From: Candidatus Saccharimonadota bacterium
GTDB taxonomy: Bacteria > Patescibacteriota > Saccharimonadia > Saccharimonadales > Saccharimonadaceae
NCBI GenBank assembly: GCA_027492635.1
Contig: JAPUEH010000001.1
Location: forward strand, 88,266 to 132,672
DNA: 44,407 nt
Direction of reading: 5' to 3'
Made by a program: the position numbers and the translations under genes. Position 1 is the stretch's first letter, and each line of letters begins with the position of its first letter. The notes below the pieces were generated by a model. The model was not told the DNA's origin. It saw only the letters and a list, made by a program, of their open reading frames with translations, and ran no database searches. Below, in pieces: positions 9,515 to 18,379 of this stretch.

Positions 9515-11107
9515 ATGAATCAAATACCTCAAGAGCTACAGAAACGAATTGTCAAATACAGTATACTAATCGCTATAGTTGCAATATTTTTAATATATTT
9601 CATATTCAACTACGCTTTTATTTATGTACATGTGACAAAGCCAGAAGGAGTGTCAAACGCAAAAGTATACCTCAGTTACGATCTAAATTACAATGAAATA
9701 GGTAAGCCTGGATTACATGTCGTAAAAAGGGGTGCGGATGGTATTATGGTCAAATCTGGGCAAAACATACGCACAGTCGCAAAATTTCAATCACCTTGGT
9801 ATGGATTTACCTACAGAGAGATTCACCTGCAAAGGGATAAAAATGCAGATAAAATAGCCTTTAAGTCAGTGCTCAAACGAGCATGTGGTACATATAGCAA
9901 AAAACTTGATAGACTAGCGCACTACAGCTGCTCAAGCAACCCACAGGCACTTATGTACTACAATACCCCTACGAAGGGTCAGTGGCTCACGGAAACGATT
10001 TCCAGTCTCTATTACCCAAGTAATATCCCTGTCAGTTATATGGGGGGACTAATAGGGGTGTCGAGTGATGAAAAATCATACTTACCAAATAATGAGCTGA
10101 TACGCGTCGTTTCCGATACAGGCGAGACTCGAGTATTTAAATGGCCGACAGAGGACTCTGCGATTGACGAAAAGGAGGATCAAAATCTACCCGCATTTGA
10201 GCGATTAAAACAAAAACGCGAAAGGGATAGGAGTAGGGTTCTCGCTAAAATATTTACAGACACAAAGAACCAAAATAATAATAGGTTCGTGCTAGTATCC
10301 TCCCGTGGCGATATCTATCTAGCAACACCACATTCAGATTCCATAAACTACAAAAAAGTCAATGCCCCAGACTGGTATGACACAAGTAATTCACAAACAA
10401 TTTGTGATATAAATGGCGCAGCTGTTGTCTGCTACAGAGGTCTATCCGATAGTCCAAAAGGTGAGTTGAGCTCAAAGCCAACACAATCGGGAATTACAGA
10501 GTTGAGTTTTAATGACAATTCCCAAAAAGAAATAAAGTTGGAAAACAATCTTATCCTACAAGATTTCGGCGTAACATCGAGTGGGTATATATTCGGCAGA
10601 AACACAGGTAAACTATTTTATTTCAGTAAAGGCTCGGACAGTAAACTACATACAATAGAGATATCCAACAAAATAGACACTCTCAATATCGGTGATAAAG
10701 CCTACTTCATACAAGACAAGGGTGTCTTTGTAGTTGACCCAAAAACACTCTCATCTCATCAAATATTCTACTCAACTAATATCATACCGGAGAGGCTCAC
10801 TGTAGCAGATAGTCATGTGTTCATTATTGGTAAGTCAGCTCAGAGACAAAAAGGCTACACTTACGCGTGGAGGATAAATCAACATGATCATATTGGAGAC
10901 AAGTCAAGGCCAATAGACATGCTACCGTCCTTCCTTGAATCATCAACCTATGGAACGGTAGATTTAGTGGAGGATAGTTTATATGTACAGCCACCCGTCT
11001 ATAGCATTAATAACCCTGAAGATCTTGCACGCCGCCAAAAGGTAACCTTGGAATATCTCCGCAAGTCAGGAATTGACACGACTAAGTTCAATATCGTTAC
11101 GCCATAA
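9515..11107 (+). CDS. Membrane-anchored extracellular protein, possible PEGA-like and beta-propeller regions
   Basis: A 530-residue protein with an N-terminal membrane helix at about 15-37 and a large external part. Residues about 38-115 look like an extracytoplasmic beta-sandwich (PEGA-like). The remainder is rich in beta-strand-like segments with repeated aromatic and Gly positions and could be a divergent propeller; no named family can be assigned. The extreme C-terminus (RRQKVTLEYLRKSGIDTTKF) matches in spacing the C-terminal region of the 17101 gene product (RQVAIDLLRKKG then T-D-F), which supports homology between the anchored proteins of the two cassettes. It starts 3 bases after the preceding stop and ends the + strand unit before a hairpin terminator at 11174. 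Confidence 0.72.
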   Translation: MNQIPQELQKRIVKYSILIAIVAIFLIYFIFNYAFIYVHVTKPEGVSNAKVYLSYDLNYNEIGKPGLHVVKRGADGIMVKSGQNIRTVAKFQSPWYGFTYREIHLQRDKNADKIAFKSVLKRACGTYSKKLDRLAHYSCSSNPQALMYYNTPTKGQWLTETISSLYYPSNIPVSYMGGLIGVSSDEKSYLPNNELIRVVSDTGETRVFKWPTEDSAIDEKEDQNLPAFERLKQKRERDRSRVLAKIFTDTKNQNNNRFVLVSSRGDIYLATPHSDSINYKKVNAPDWYDTSNSQTICDINGAAVVCYRGLSDSPKGELSSKPTQSGITELSFNDNSQKEIKLENNLILQDFGVTSSGYIFGRNTGKLFYFSKGSDSKLHTIEISNKIDTLNIGDKAYFIQDKGVFVVDPKTLSSHQIFYSTNIIPERLTVADSHVFIIGKSAQRQKGYTYAWRINQHDHIGDKSRPIDMLPSFLESSTYGTVDLVEDSLYVQPPVYSINNPEDLARRQKVTLEYLRKSGIDTTKFNIVTP

Positions 11108-11173
11108 GAAATCACCCTAAATAAGAGAGTACGGATATTAAAAAGCTTACCTTTGGCTACTAAAATTGAAATT

Positions 11174-11205
11174 GAAAAGTGTCATACTATAGCATGACAC
11201 TTTTC
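11174..11205. terminator. Bidirectional hairpin terminator between convergent genes
   Basis: A perfect 12-bp inverted repeat (GAAAAGTGTCAT at 11174-11185 with ATGACACTTTTC at 11194-11205) with an 8-base loop. The arms carry A-runs on one side and T-runs on the other, so it could terminate transcription in both directions. It lies between the + strand gene ending at 11107 and the - strand gene ending at 11225. Confidence 0.75.
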
Positions 11206-11224
11206 AGTTTAGTGATTATCGTAA

Positions 11225-12019
11225 CTAGCTAGAGTATCCATCCGACGAATAAGCACAGACATGTTGGTCGCTGTCTAGTGCACCATCGTTATCATTCCCA
11301 TCCCAGCTCAAATCACCTCCATACTTTACAAGAGTAAAGTCGGCCATATCGAACTGCGAATGATACATATCTTGTTGCACTTCCCCGGGCATTGGGGCTC
11401 CGTCATCATCAGCTTTTCGCCTATCTAATATAGCTTGAACACTTGCAACAGTCTCATCTAATTTTACGCCTTCTAGATATAGCGGAGTTCGACCGTCTCC
11501 ATCGGTAAGTTTCGCGCTAGCACCCGGTTGGGCAAGCGCCTCACGAAGTCTACCCTGGATATACTGCTCCCCAGAGACGCCCAGCCCACCGAAATTGTAA
11601 GGTGTCTCAAGGCTACGGCATGCCTCACCAAACACCACATTACCAGCTTGCGCATCACCCGCACCGGGTACGCTCTCGTGGTTACTTTTATTGACAGATA
11701 CTACACCGGTAGAACACGCAGCAATCCCTGCCCCCAGTACACCTATCGCCGCCAGAGGAGCAACGATAAATTTCGCAAGCTTATGGCTCTTTTCCTTACG
11801 TGGCCCTTGGGGTACAGTATTATGATTATAATTTTGTGGGTATTGGGGGTTGACAGGGGGCTGCTGCCCGTAGTAATATGATTGCTGTGCCTGCGGAGGA
11901 TACCCTGCAAAGTTACCTCCTATACCGCCTTGTGTAGTCATGGCATTCGGAGCCATATATTGTTGTACATTTGGTGCGCCAAACGCATCGTTTGGCTGAA
12001 AATCTCCATATCTCTTCAT
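11225..12019 (-). CDS. Hypothetical membrane protein with Pro/Gln/Tyr-rich cytoplasmic tail
   Basis: A 264-residue protein. Residues 1-72 are of low complexity, rich in Gln, Pro, Tyr and Asn. After a basic patch (RKEKSHK) comes one membrane segment at about 82-102, ending in IAAC, which looks like a lipobox with C102; the long N-terminal extension makes classical lipoprotein processing doubtful. The external 160 residues include Cys residues and an acidic C-terminus with SWDGNDNDGALDSD, possibly metal-binding. No known family. It is the only leftward gene in the secretion locus and separates the two paralogous cassettes. A TATGAT element at 12031-12036 (- strand) lies 11 bases before the ATG. 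Confidence 0.65.
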   Translation of the reverse strand: MKRYGDFQPNDAFGAPNVQQYMAPNAMTTQGGIGGNFAGYPPQAQQSYYYGQQPPVNPQYPQNYNHNTVPQGPRKEKSHKLAKFIVAPLAAIGVLGAGIAACSTGVVSVNKSNHESVPGAGDAQAGNVVFGEACRSLETPYNFGGLGVSGEQYIQGRLREALAQPGASAKLTDGDGRTPLYLEGVKLDETVASVQAILDRRKADDDGAPMPGEVQQDMYHSQFDMADFTLVKYGGDLSWDGNDNDGALDSDQHVCAYSSDGYSS

Positions 12020-12040
12020 GGCTAATATATATCATATTTT

Positions 12041-12065
12041 ACTACAAAAATCAATACTTTGTAGT
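12041..12065. repeat. 8-bp inverted repeat in a divergent promoter region
   Basis: ACTACAAA (12041-12048) and TTTGTAGT (12058-12065) are separated by 9 bases, in the 172-bp gap between the leftward gene starting at 12019 and the rightward cassette B. It could be an operator for one or both promoters. Eight-base dyads are not rare in AT-rich DNA, so this is weak. Confidence 0.35.
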
Positions 12066-12113
12066 ATTTTTTACGTTGTCTTACATCTTATTTTTGCCCT
12101 ATATCTATATATA

Positions 12114-12142
12114 TTGCGTAATATGTAAACATAGAGTATACT
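12114..12142 (+). promoter_or_regulatory. Candidate sigma70-type promoter for cassette B
   Basis: TTGCGT at 12114-12119, a 17-base spacer and TATACT at 12137-12142. Initiation would fall near 12149, giving a leader of about 43 bases before the ATG at 12192. GGGAG at about 12176-12180 is a possible ribosome-binding element. Confidence 0.5.
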
Positions 12143-12191
12143 AGACACCGTACTACTCGACTAATCTCACTGGGAGTGTGACGCGTATATA

Positions 12192-15125
12192 ATGGCCACC
12201 GAGCTGCAAGATAGACCTACTGGTAAATCATCGCGCTATGACGATGATTATTTTCGGCATATAGAGCAATCTCCCTCGCGTGAATCTACCGACGAAGAAG
12301 CGGCCATAGAACGGGCGCGCAAGCTGGCACGACCAGCGCATAATCCCGTGTCTAGTTCATCAAAACCAAAGGCGCGCGCGCAGAAGATTATTGCAAACTT
12401 TCGAGGCAACCGCTCAAAATCACCAATCCTACTGATAATTATCCTACTTTTTGGAGGCGGTAGTATTTTCACGGCTATATTGGCACCGGGCGCAACATTA
12501 CTAAGCCTCGCCGACACACTAGAGCGAGACCTCAATAGCCAACTTTCTGCTATGGACAAAACATCTATGCAGGTGTGGCGCACCAAGCTCAAACAAACCA
12601 CTTCTGGCTCCTGCGGCGCAGTAAAGATCAAGTGTAAATTTGCCACAGTCAACAAAACCAAATTCGACAAAGCCGTCCAGCGCGCCAATGCCGCAGGCCC
12701 CGACAAATTCAAGATTAGCTATGATGACAGCAAAGGTTTTGGAGAAAACAGGGCACGCATCAAGGAAATCACGTGGACAAGCGAGGCAGGCGAGGTGCAT
12801 CGTATCAAAGGTGGTGATGAATTTACCAAAATGATGAAAGAAAATCCCAGCTTCCGCGCCAAGATGTTTCTCGTACACAATCCACGCTTCTCACCGTTTA
12901 AAGGCAAGCCTGTCATGGAGTTTCTTGCCAAAAACAAAACAAGCTATGCAAAAAAACTAAAAGGCAAAAACGAAAAAGAAGTTCGCGCCAGCAAAACGCA
13001 AGCTATAAAAGGTGAGTCAACCATAGAAGTGAAAAAGCTCACACCTGTCACAGATGAAGATGGCAACCAAACAGGGGAGTATGAGGATGACAAAGGTAAT
13101 AAGTACAGCGCAGACGAAGCCAAAGGGCTAATCGAGCAAGAAGAGCGTATCAAGAAAATACCTTCAACCCAAAAAATCCTTGGAGGTATGGCCAAAGGCG
13201 TGTTGATCACCGGCCTTGCAGACACAGCCTGCACTGTCTACAACACCTCGCGCGCAGTGAGTGTGGGTGCCAAGACGCTTCGCTCGGCAGAACTCATCCG
13301 TACAAGTATGGTATACACCAACGAAGCCCATGCTATCCGCGCAGAAATGGCTACTCCAGAAACGGTGCAGGTGGCTTCTAATGACATTATGTATATGGAA
13401 CCGCGCTCAAAAGTTGCCGACGAGAATCAACTCGCCACAACCCCAGCGGGGCAAAAACTCCCAGAAATAGATAATCCCAATGGCGGCAAGACTGGTATGG
13501 ATTCGCCAATTTACAAGATATCCAGCAGCCAAGATTATCCCAAAAACCTAAGTGCCAGCACACAGACACTTATGCCAGGTGGTGGACTCACTGGCACACT
13601 CGATAGTGTTAATCTATCTATAGCCAATGCGTTGGGTGCAAGCGACCCGGCGACAATCTCTCAGCGCTGCAAGGTAATCCAAAACCCTATCGTGCGCGGC
13701 GGCTCGCTCATTATCGGTATCGCAGCCGGGCTTGGTAGTTTCGGGACCAGTACGGCCTTTTCTATGGCCGGCAGTATGGCGCTTGCATTGGCATTGCCAT
13801 ACCTTACCGCGCAGCTAGCCGATATGATAGCAGGCAATGTCACAGACAATCTCAAGGGTATGGATCTCGTGAGCGCCGTATCGATTGGCTCTGCGCTGAC
13901 CTACAACGGCATGGCACGCAGTCAAGGTATGATGACGATGAGTCCTGAAGATATGGCGGATTATCAAAATGGCAAACGTCAAGCACTCGTTGCTTACGAT
14001 GAGATTGATCAAATTGCCGCGCGCAAAAATCCCTTTGATGTCACCAATCAATTCTCTTTTGCTGGCAGCCTCATACGCAGCAGCCTGCCTGTCGCCGCAA
14101 CAATTCGTAGCAGCGGAGCAGGAGTACTACAGGCATTGCCGCAAATTGCATCGCTCGCCGCCAGTGCCATAGTACCATCAGCAAATGCCGCCGATACACG
14201 CCGCACACTTGTGAGGCCAGAACGATACACAATGTGCAACGACCAAGACTACAAGGCGCTGGGAGAAAATGTAGCGGTTGACGTGACATGTACGATGAAC
14301 TTCGGCCTGCCGAAAGAAGCGATGAATTTAGAAGTAGACGACGCCGTGGATTATATGGTCGCAAACGACGAGATCGACGCAGCAGACGAATCTGGCGCGC
14401 CAAAAGAAAACGAGCGCAGCTGGAACTATGCAAAATACGTCGAGCAATGCGTAAAAAACCAGCCCGGTGCCACCGAAGACGCCGAAGCAGAGCCTACTAA
14501 TGGCGCGGGATGCACCTCAAAGGCAAACTACGAAAAAAACTGGCACTATGCCAAATTTGAAGTGATCAAAAACAGCAGCGACTATATCGACCAAGAACTG
14601 CCTGGTATGGACGGCGGCTCACGCGAGGAATTTGATGATGGCTCAAAAAGCAGCATCGGCATGGACGGCTGGGCGTATCCGACCGACAAAAACAAGACAA
14701 CAATATCAAGCGGCTTTGGCCCACGTGATGGCGCGCAGCACAACGGTACCGACCTCGCAGGACCGCTTGGCACGCCTATTTATGCCGCAAGAGATGGCGA
14801 AGTGATTGCCGCGGGACCAGCGGACGGCTTCGGCAACTGGATTGTCCTTCAACACGACGCCAATGGCAAGCGCGTCGACACCGTCTATGGCCATATGCAG
14901 CGCAGCGGCGTGCTCGTGCGCGTAGGGCAAAAAGTTAAAGCTGGCGAGATGATTGGACGGATTGGCAATGAGGGCCAGAGCACCGGACCGCACCTTCATT
15001 TTGAAGTCTGGGATGGCGGCCGCAGCGATATGCCCGGCGGCGACGCGGGCAAAGCAGTCGATCCCGCGCCTTTTCTCGAAAAAGCGTCGAGTGGCGATAG
15101 CAGTAGTAATGCGAGGAATATATAG
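12192..15125 (+). CDS. Large VirB6-like membrane protein with C-terminal M23 peptidase domain (cassette B)
   Basis: A 977-residue paralogue of the 2821 gene. A charged N-terminus (1-75) is followed by a membrane segment at about 80-102 (ILLIIILLFGGGSIFTAIL), a soluble Lys-rich part, and Gly/Ala-rich hydrophobic segments at about 500-545, 558-580 and 620-665. The C-terminal M23 domain is complete: H850xxxD854, H901 in YGHMQ, and H934-L-H936-F-E, the expected zinc and catalytic residues of LytM-type endopeptidases. Cutting of peptide cross-bridges in peptidoglycan is therefore plausible. The family resemblance to channel proteins of type IV secretion is inferred from the membrane layout and from the VirB4 gene at 974. 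It precedes its hydrolase partner by 2 bases. Wobble positions appear richer in C and G than in cassette A. Confidence 0.82.
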   Translation: MATELQDRPTGKSSRYDDDYFRHIEQSPSRESTDEEAAIERARKLARPAHNPVSSSSKPKARAQKIIANFRGNRSKSPILLIIILLFGGGSIFTAILAPGATLLSLADTLERDLNSQLSAMDKTSMQVWRTKLKQTTSGSCGAVKIKCKFATVNKTKFDKAVQRANAAGPDKFKISYDDSKGFGENRARIKEITWTSEAGEVHRIKGGDEFTKMMKENPSFRAKMFLVHNPRFSPFKGKPVMEFLAKNKTSYAKKLKGKNEKEVRASKTQAIKGESTIEVKKLTPVTDEDGNQTGEYEDDKGNKYSADEAKGLIEQEERIKKIPSTQKILGGMAKGVLITGLADTACTVYNTSRAVSVGAKTLRSAELIRTSMVYTNEAHAIRAEMATPETVQVASNDIMYMEPRSKVADENQLATTPAGQKLPEIDNPNGGKTGMDSPIYKISSSQDYPKNLSASTQTLMPGGGLTGTLDSVNLSIANALGASDPATISQRCKVIQNPIVRGGSLIIGIAAGLGSFGTSTAFSMAGSMALALALPYLTAQLADMIAGNVTDNLKGMDLVSAVSIGSALTYNGMARSQGMMTMSPEDMADYQNGKRQALVAYDEIDQIAARKNPFDVTNQFSFAGSLIRSSLPVAATIRSSGAGVLQALPQIASLAASAIVPSANAADTRRTLVRPERYTMCNDQDYKALGENVAVDVTCTMNFGLPKEAMNLEVDDAVDYMVANDEIDAADESGAPKENERSWNYAKYVEQCVKNQPGATEDAEAEPTNGAGCTSKANYEKNWHYAKFEVIKNSSDYIDQELPGMDGGSREEFDDGSKSSIGMDGWAYPTDKNKTTISSGFGPRDGAQHNGTDLAGPLGTPIYAARDGEVIAAGPADGFGNWIVLQHDANGKRVDTVYGHMQRSGVLVRVGQKVKAGEMIGRIGNEGQSTGPHLHFEVWDGGRSDMPGGDAGKAVDPAPFLEKASSGDSSSNARNI

Positions 15126-15127
15126 AC

Positions 15128-17101
15128 ATGAAAAAGCTTCGTTTCATCTCACTAGCATTTGCCGCCATTTTACTTGTACAAGAGATGATCTTTCCTGTAG
15201 ATGTCATGGCTATATCTGACCCAAATAGATTTATGCGTCAAGACGCCTGGGGAATTGACGATGAATGCGAAACACCAGACACTGGCGAAGTTGATGGTTT
15301 GCTCGACAAAGTTTATATACTTGGTGATTCCATCACGCTCGGCGCAAAAAGCATCTACGAATCAAAATTCAAAGAAGCAGGCGCAAGTGAGGTAAAAGTA
15401 GTTGCGTCTGGAGGTGGTAATCTTGGCTCGCCAGGAACAGCAGGGGATATCATCTCTGGCTACGACGCGCTCGCTAGAGACAAAGATTATATCAAGCAGG
15501 CGAGTACCATCATCATTGCGCACGGCACCAATCAAATGGAAAATAACAATGCCAATGGCGGCTATGACGACGGCTACGTGACAAGAGCAAGCGACTCAAT
15601 CTCAAAAGCCGTAAAACTCGTCAAAGACAGCGGTACAAACGGAAAATTATATTGGGTAGACGTCGCAATTACCGATGCCGCTAGTAGCAATTATGCAATA
15701 TTTTCACCCCTTATCGACAAAGCAATTTATGCAAGCGCCTCGCAAGGTTATGATGTGTTATCGTGGGCAAAAATAGTAGATCCTAGCTACACGCCAGATA
15801 GCGCACGCGCACCCCCAAAGCAAAATAGCGCGCTTATGCAGCCAGACGGCATTCATCCAAATACAGCGGGTGCAACCAAACTTGTCGATATGGTGACAAA
15901 AAACACATCAGGTGGTACTACAGAAGATAACACTTCCGCCGAAACAGTGAGTAGCGACTCAGCCTCAAACACGACCTGCTGCGCTGATCCAAACGCAGCC
16001 CGCGTCGCGCTCGCTGGCAACAACAATGTCGAAAAAATCCTCAACTTCTACATGAGAAAAGGCCTGAGCCTCGCTCAGGCGAGTGGTATCGTGGGTAATA
16101 TGATGCAAGAGTCTGGCCTCAAGCCAAATATCGTACAAGGCGGCCGCCTGATTGCTCCAGGTGAAGACTATAAAATGCAGAATGGCGTCGGATTTGGGCT
16201 TGTGCAATGGACATTTACAGAACGCCAAAAACCGCTTCAGGACCACATCAACAAAATGGGCGTCAAAAACACAGACCTGAGCGGACAGCTTAGCTTTACA
16301 TGGGTTGAGCTCACCGGCCCCTACCTCTCAACGCTCAACAACCTCAAGCGCGCCAAAGACCCCGTTGAAGCAGCCGTCGTGGTACACGATGGCTACGAAA
16401 AATCAAACGACAGTGCAGGCGAAGTACGGAGTGTTCGAGGTGGCAATGCCAAAAAAGTCTACGACAAATACAAAAATGCACCAGCGCTCGCTGGCAGCAC
16501 GGCGGGTAGTGCGATGAATAATCCATCGGGCGAAGAGAAGGTCAATGAACATGGGCAAGCCGAGATAGATACTGTCGCGAGCGTCGATGAGGATGGCGAG
16601 GCGACTGGTTGTAGTAGCAGTGCCGCAGGTGGTGACTTCAATAGCACTCTCAAAGCTTACGCGTGGCCAGAGTTTAAAGGGCTCGATATCAAACCAACCA
16701 AGGCGTATGGCGACGCTGTTCGTAAATCCATGGGGCAGGGTCTTTATGTCGGCGGTATCTCTCACAAAGGTATAGACTGTGGAGGTTTTGTAACACTTCT
16801 TGTGCGTGATAGTGGTTATGAAAAAGGATACAACTACAATGGCAAAGGTGGCTACACTGGCATTCAGGAGAAATGGATGAAAGAAAACTGGCAATCACTC
16901 GGCTCTAGCTCAAGTATTAGCGCTGGCAAGCTGCAGCCAGGTGATGTAGCGATAAACTCTACTCATACCTTTATTTATGTAGGTGATGTACCTGGATTCA
17001 AAGCAAAAATAGCTTCCGCATCACTTGATGAACGAGCACCGATGGCCGACAATCAACAAAGTCCCACTCAACCAGGCTATAATTGGTATAGGAAAAAATA
17101 A
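15128..17101 (+). CDS. Secreted multi-domain cell-wall hydrolase: SGNH, phage-lysozyme-like and NlpC/P60-like domains
   Basis: A 657-residue protein with an N-terminal signal or anchor helix at about 5-25. An SGNH hydrolase domain at about 55-260 carries GDS (S68), a GTN block and D240GIH243, and is closely similar to the SGNH domain of the 6282 product. A phage-tail-lysozyme-like domain at about 300-450 (MRKGLSLAQASGIVGNMMQE) has E328 as the likely catalytic acid. A C-terminal NlpC/P60-like domain at about 510-657 has C551 in GIDCGGF and H613. Compared with its cassette A counterpart, the beta-lactamase-like domain is absent and a different lysozyme fold replaces the transglycosylase. It begins 2 bases after the upstream stop and overlaps the next gene by one base (TAATG). 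Confidence 0.82.
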   Translation: MKKLRFISLAFAAILLVQEMIFPVDVMAISDPNRFMRQDAWGIDDECETPDTGEVDGLLDKVYILGDSITLGAKSIYESKFKEAGASEVKVVASGGGNLGSPGTAGDIISGYDALARDKDYIKQASTIIIAHGTNQMENNNANGGYDDGYVTRASDSISKAVKLVKDSGTNGKLYWVDVAITDAASSNYAIFSPLIDKAIYASASQGYDVLSWAKIVDPSYTPDSARAPPKQNSALMQPDGIHPNTAGATKLVDMVTKNTSGGTTEDNTSAETVSSDSASNTTCCADPNAARVALAGNNNVEKILNFYMRKGLSLAQASGIVGNMMQESGLKPNIVQGGRLIAPGEDYKMQNGVGFGLVQWTFTERQKPLQDHINKMGVKNTDLSGQLSFTWVELTGPYLSTLNNLKRAKDPVEAAVVVHDGYEKSNDSAGEVRSVRGGNAKKVYDKYKNAPALAGSTAGSAMNNPSGEEKVNEHGQAEIDTVASVDEDGEATGCSSSAAGGDFNSTLKAYAWPEFKGLDIKPTKAYGDAVRKSMGQGLYVGGISHKGIDCGGFVTLLVRDSGYEKGYNYNGKGGYTGIQEKWMKENWQSLGSSSSISAGKLQPGDVAINSTHTFIYVGDVPGFKAKIASASLDERAPMADNQQSPTQPGYNWYRKK

Positions 17102-17760
17102 TGCAATATGAGCCAGCATACTATATCGGTAAGTATCGCAGACACATTTTGGTGTCACTTATAGTATGCGTCGCGGCTATTGCCACTCTAACGATATACA
17201 CGCAATGGAAAAACGCCGCTCAGCGAGCTGGCAAGCTAGCCGTACCTGTCGAAGTGGTGCCTCGCGACGCAACTGTGAAAATTGGTGAGCAGGCTATTAC
17301 AAGTCGTGGTACGGCATGGATCGCACCCGGCGAGCATACAGCTACCGTATCACGCGACGGTTTTGAATCTCAGACGCGAACACTACGCGTCTCTGCTGAT
17401 GCCGAGCCGTATCTCTATATTGCACTCGTAGGCGAAACAAACGATGCGAAAAAGTGGCAAGATTCACACCAATCAGACTACCAGCGTATCGAGCTACTCA
17501 CCGTCCAAAAAGCGCGCGACTACAACACACGATTCAAATCCAACAATCCAATCGTCAATATCCTACCAATCAAAGATCCCTACTATTCTATCGACTACCG
17601 CAATTACGACGACAAGACCATTGAGCTCATTATCGACGGCACATCACCGCGATATCGACAAGTGGCGATAGACCTACTGCGAAAAAAGGGGTACGAACCA
17701 ACGGATTTTCGCGTAACCTACGACAACTTTACAAATCCGCTTGGAGAAAAAAATGAATAA
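17101..17760 (+). CDS. Single-pass membrane protein with PEGA-like domain
   Basis: A 219-residue protein with an N-terminal membrane helix (about 15-35) and a beta-rich domain at about 45-110 whose pattern (VPRDATVKIGEQ, then a turn, then HTATVSRDGFESQTRTL) is typical of PEGA domains, small extracytoplasmic beta-sandwiches linked to surface structures. A second mixed domain follows and ends in a segment (RQVAIDLLRKKG) shared with the C-terminus of the 9515 product. ATG at 17101 overlaps the preceding TAA by one base. Probably an accessory surface subunit of the cassette B complex. Confidence 0.72.
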   Translation: MQYEPAYYIGKYRRHILVSLIVCVAAIATLTIYTQWKNAAQRAGKLAVPVEVVPRDATVKIGEQAITSRGTAWIAPGEHTATVSRDGFESQTRTLRVSADAEPYLYIALVGETNDAKKWQDSHQSDYQRIELLTVQKARDYNTRFKSNNPIVNILPIKDPYYSIDYRNYDDKTIELIIDGTSPRYRQVAIDLLRKKGYEPTDFRVTYDNFTNPLGEKNE

Positions 17761-18373
17761 ATTATTTAGAAATACCTCCGTACAGATAGCATTGGTACTC
17801 AGTATCATGGCAGCACTTATCTATGGTGTCTGGGTATATATACTCTCTTTTCAGACAGTCACATTTAAATTTGACGACACGCTTGGGTATGTCGAAATAC
17901 AGGGGAGCGACACAAAAAAACTGTATCCAAAAAACAATCAGGCTGTACGACTAAAAAAAGGTGAGTATACACTGCAAAATATCGGCCAAAATATCACCAA
18001 AAATACTCGCAAACTCACCCTGGATGAGAGCGTGAATAGTATCAATATATCGTTTAGCTACACCAGAGAGCATCTTGCCAACCTCTATGCATCCGAAGCC
18101 GATACAATCCGTGCAAGCCTTCTCGATGCCTACCCCAAGATTACAGAGCTCTATGAGATCAAGCACGATAAGCTTTATCGCAAGGGTGACATTTTTGGCG
18201 CATCGCTCGTTGCAAAAAATCAAAATGACGACAATGCCGACACACTCAAGGTACTCATGAAGAAACAAAAAGGCTCATGGATTGTAGCATCAAAGCCTCC
18301 TGCGCCACTCCTAAGCGCACCGCTATATCCCGATGTTGATATTGAAATTTTGCGTGCTATCAACAAACAATAA
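17753..18373 (+). CDS. Single-pass membrane protein ending cassette B
   Basis: The start is set at the ATG at 17753 (MNKLFRNTSV), 6 bases after a GGAG at 17743-17746; an in-frame TTG at 17741 is possible but overlaps that site. The 206-residue product has a membrane helix at about 10-32, a PEGA-like beta domain (about 35-100) and a C-terminal domain of about 90 residues with the ending PDVDIEILRAINKQ, which may be related to the 130-residue protein of cassette A. It overlaps the upstream gene by 8 bases. It converges with recF, leaving only 6 bases between the stops. No named family. Confidence 0.68.
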   Translation: MNKLFRNTSVQIALVLSIMAALIYGVWVYILSFQTVTFKFDDTLGYVEIQGSDTKKLYPKNNQAVRLKKGEYTLQNIGQNITKNTRKLTLDESVNSINISFSYTREHLANLYASEADTIRASLLDAYPKITELYEIKHDKLYRKGDIFGASLVAKNQNDDNADTLKVLMKKQKGSWIVASKPPAPLLSAPLYPDVDIEILRAINKQ

Positions 18374-18379
18374 TCACAA

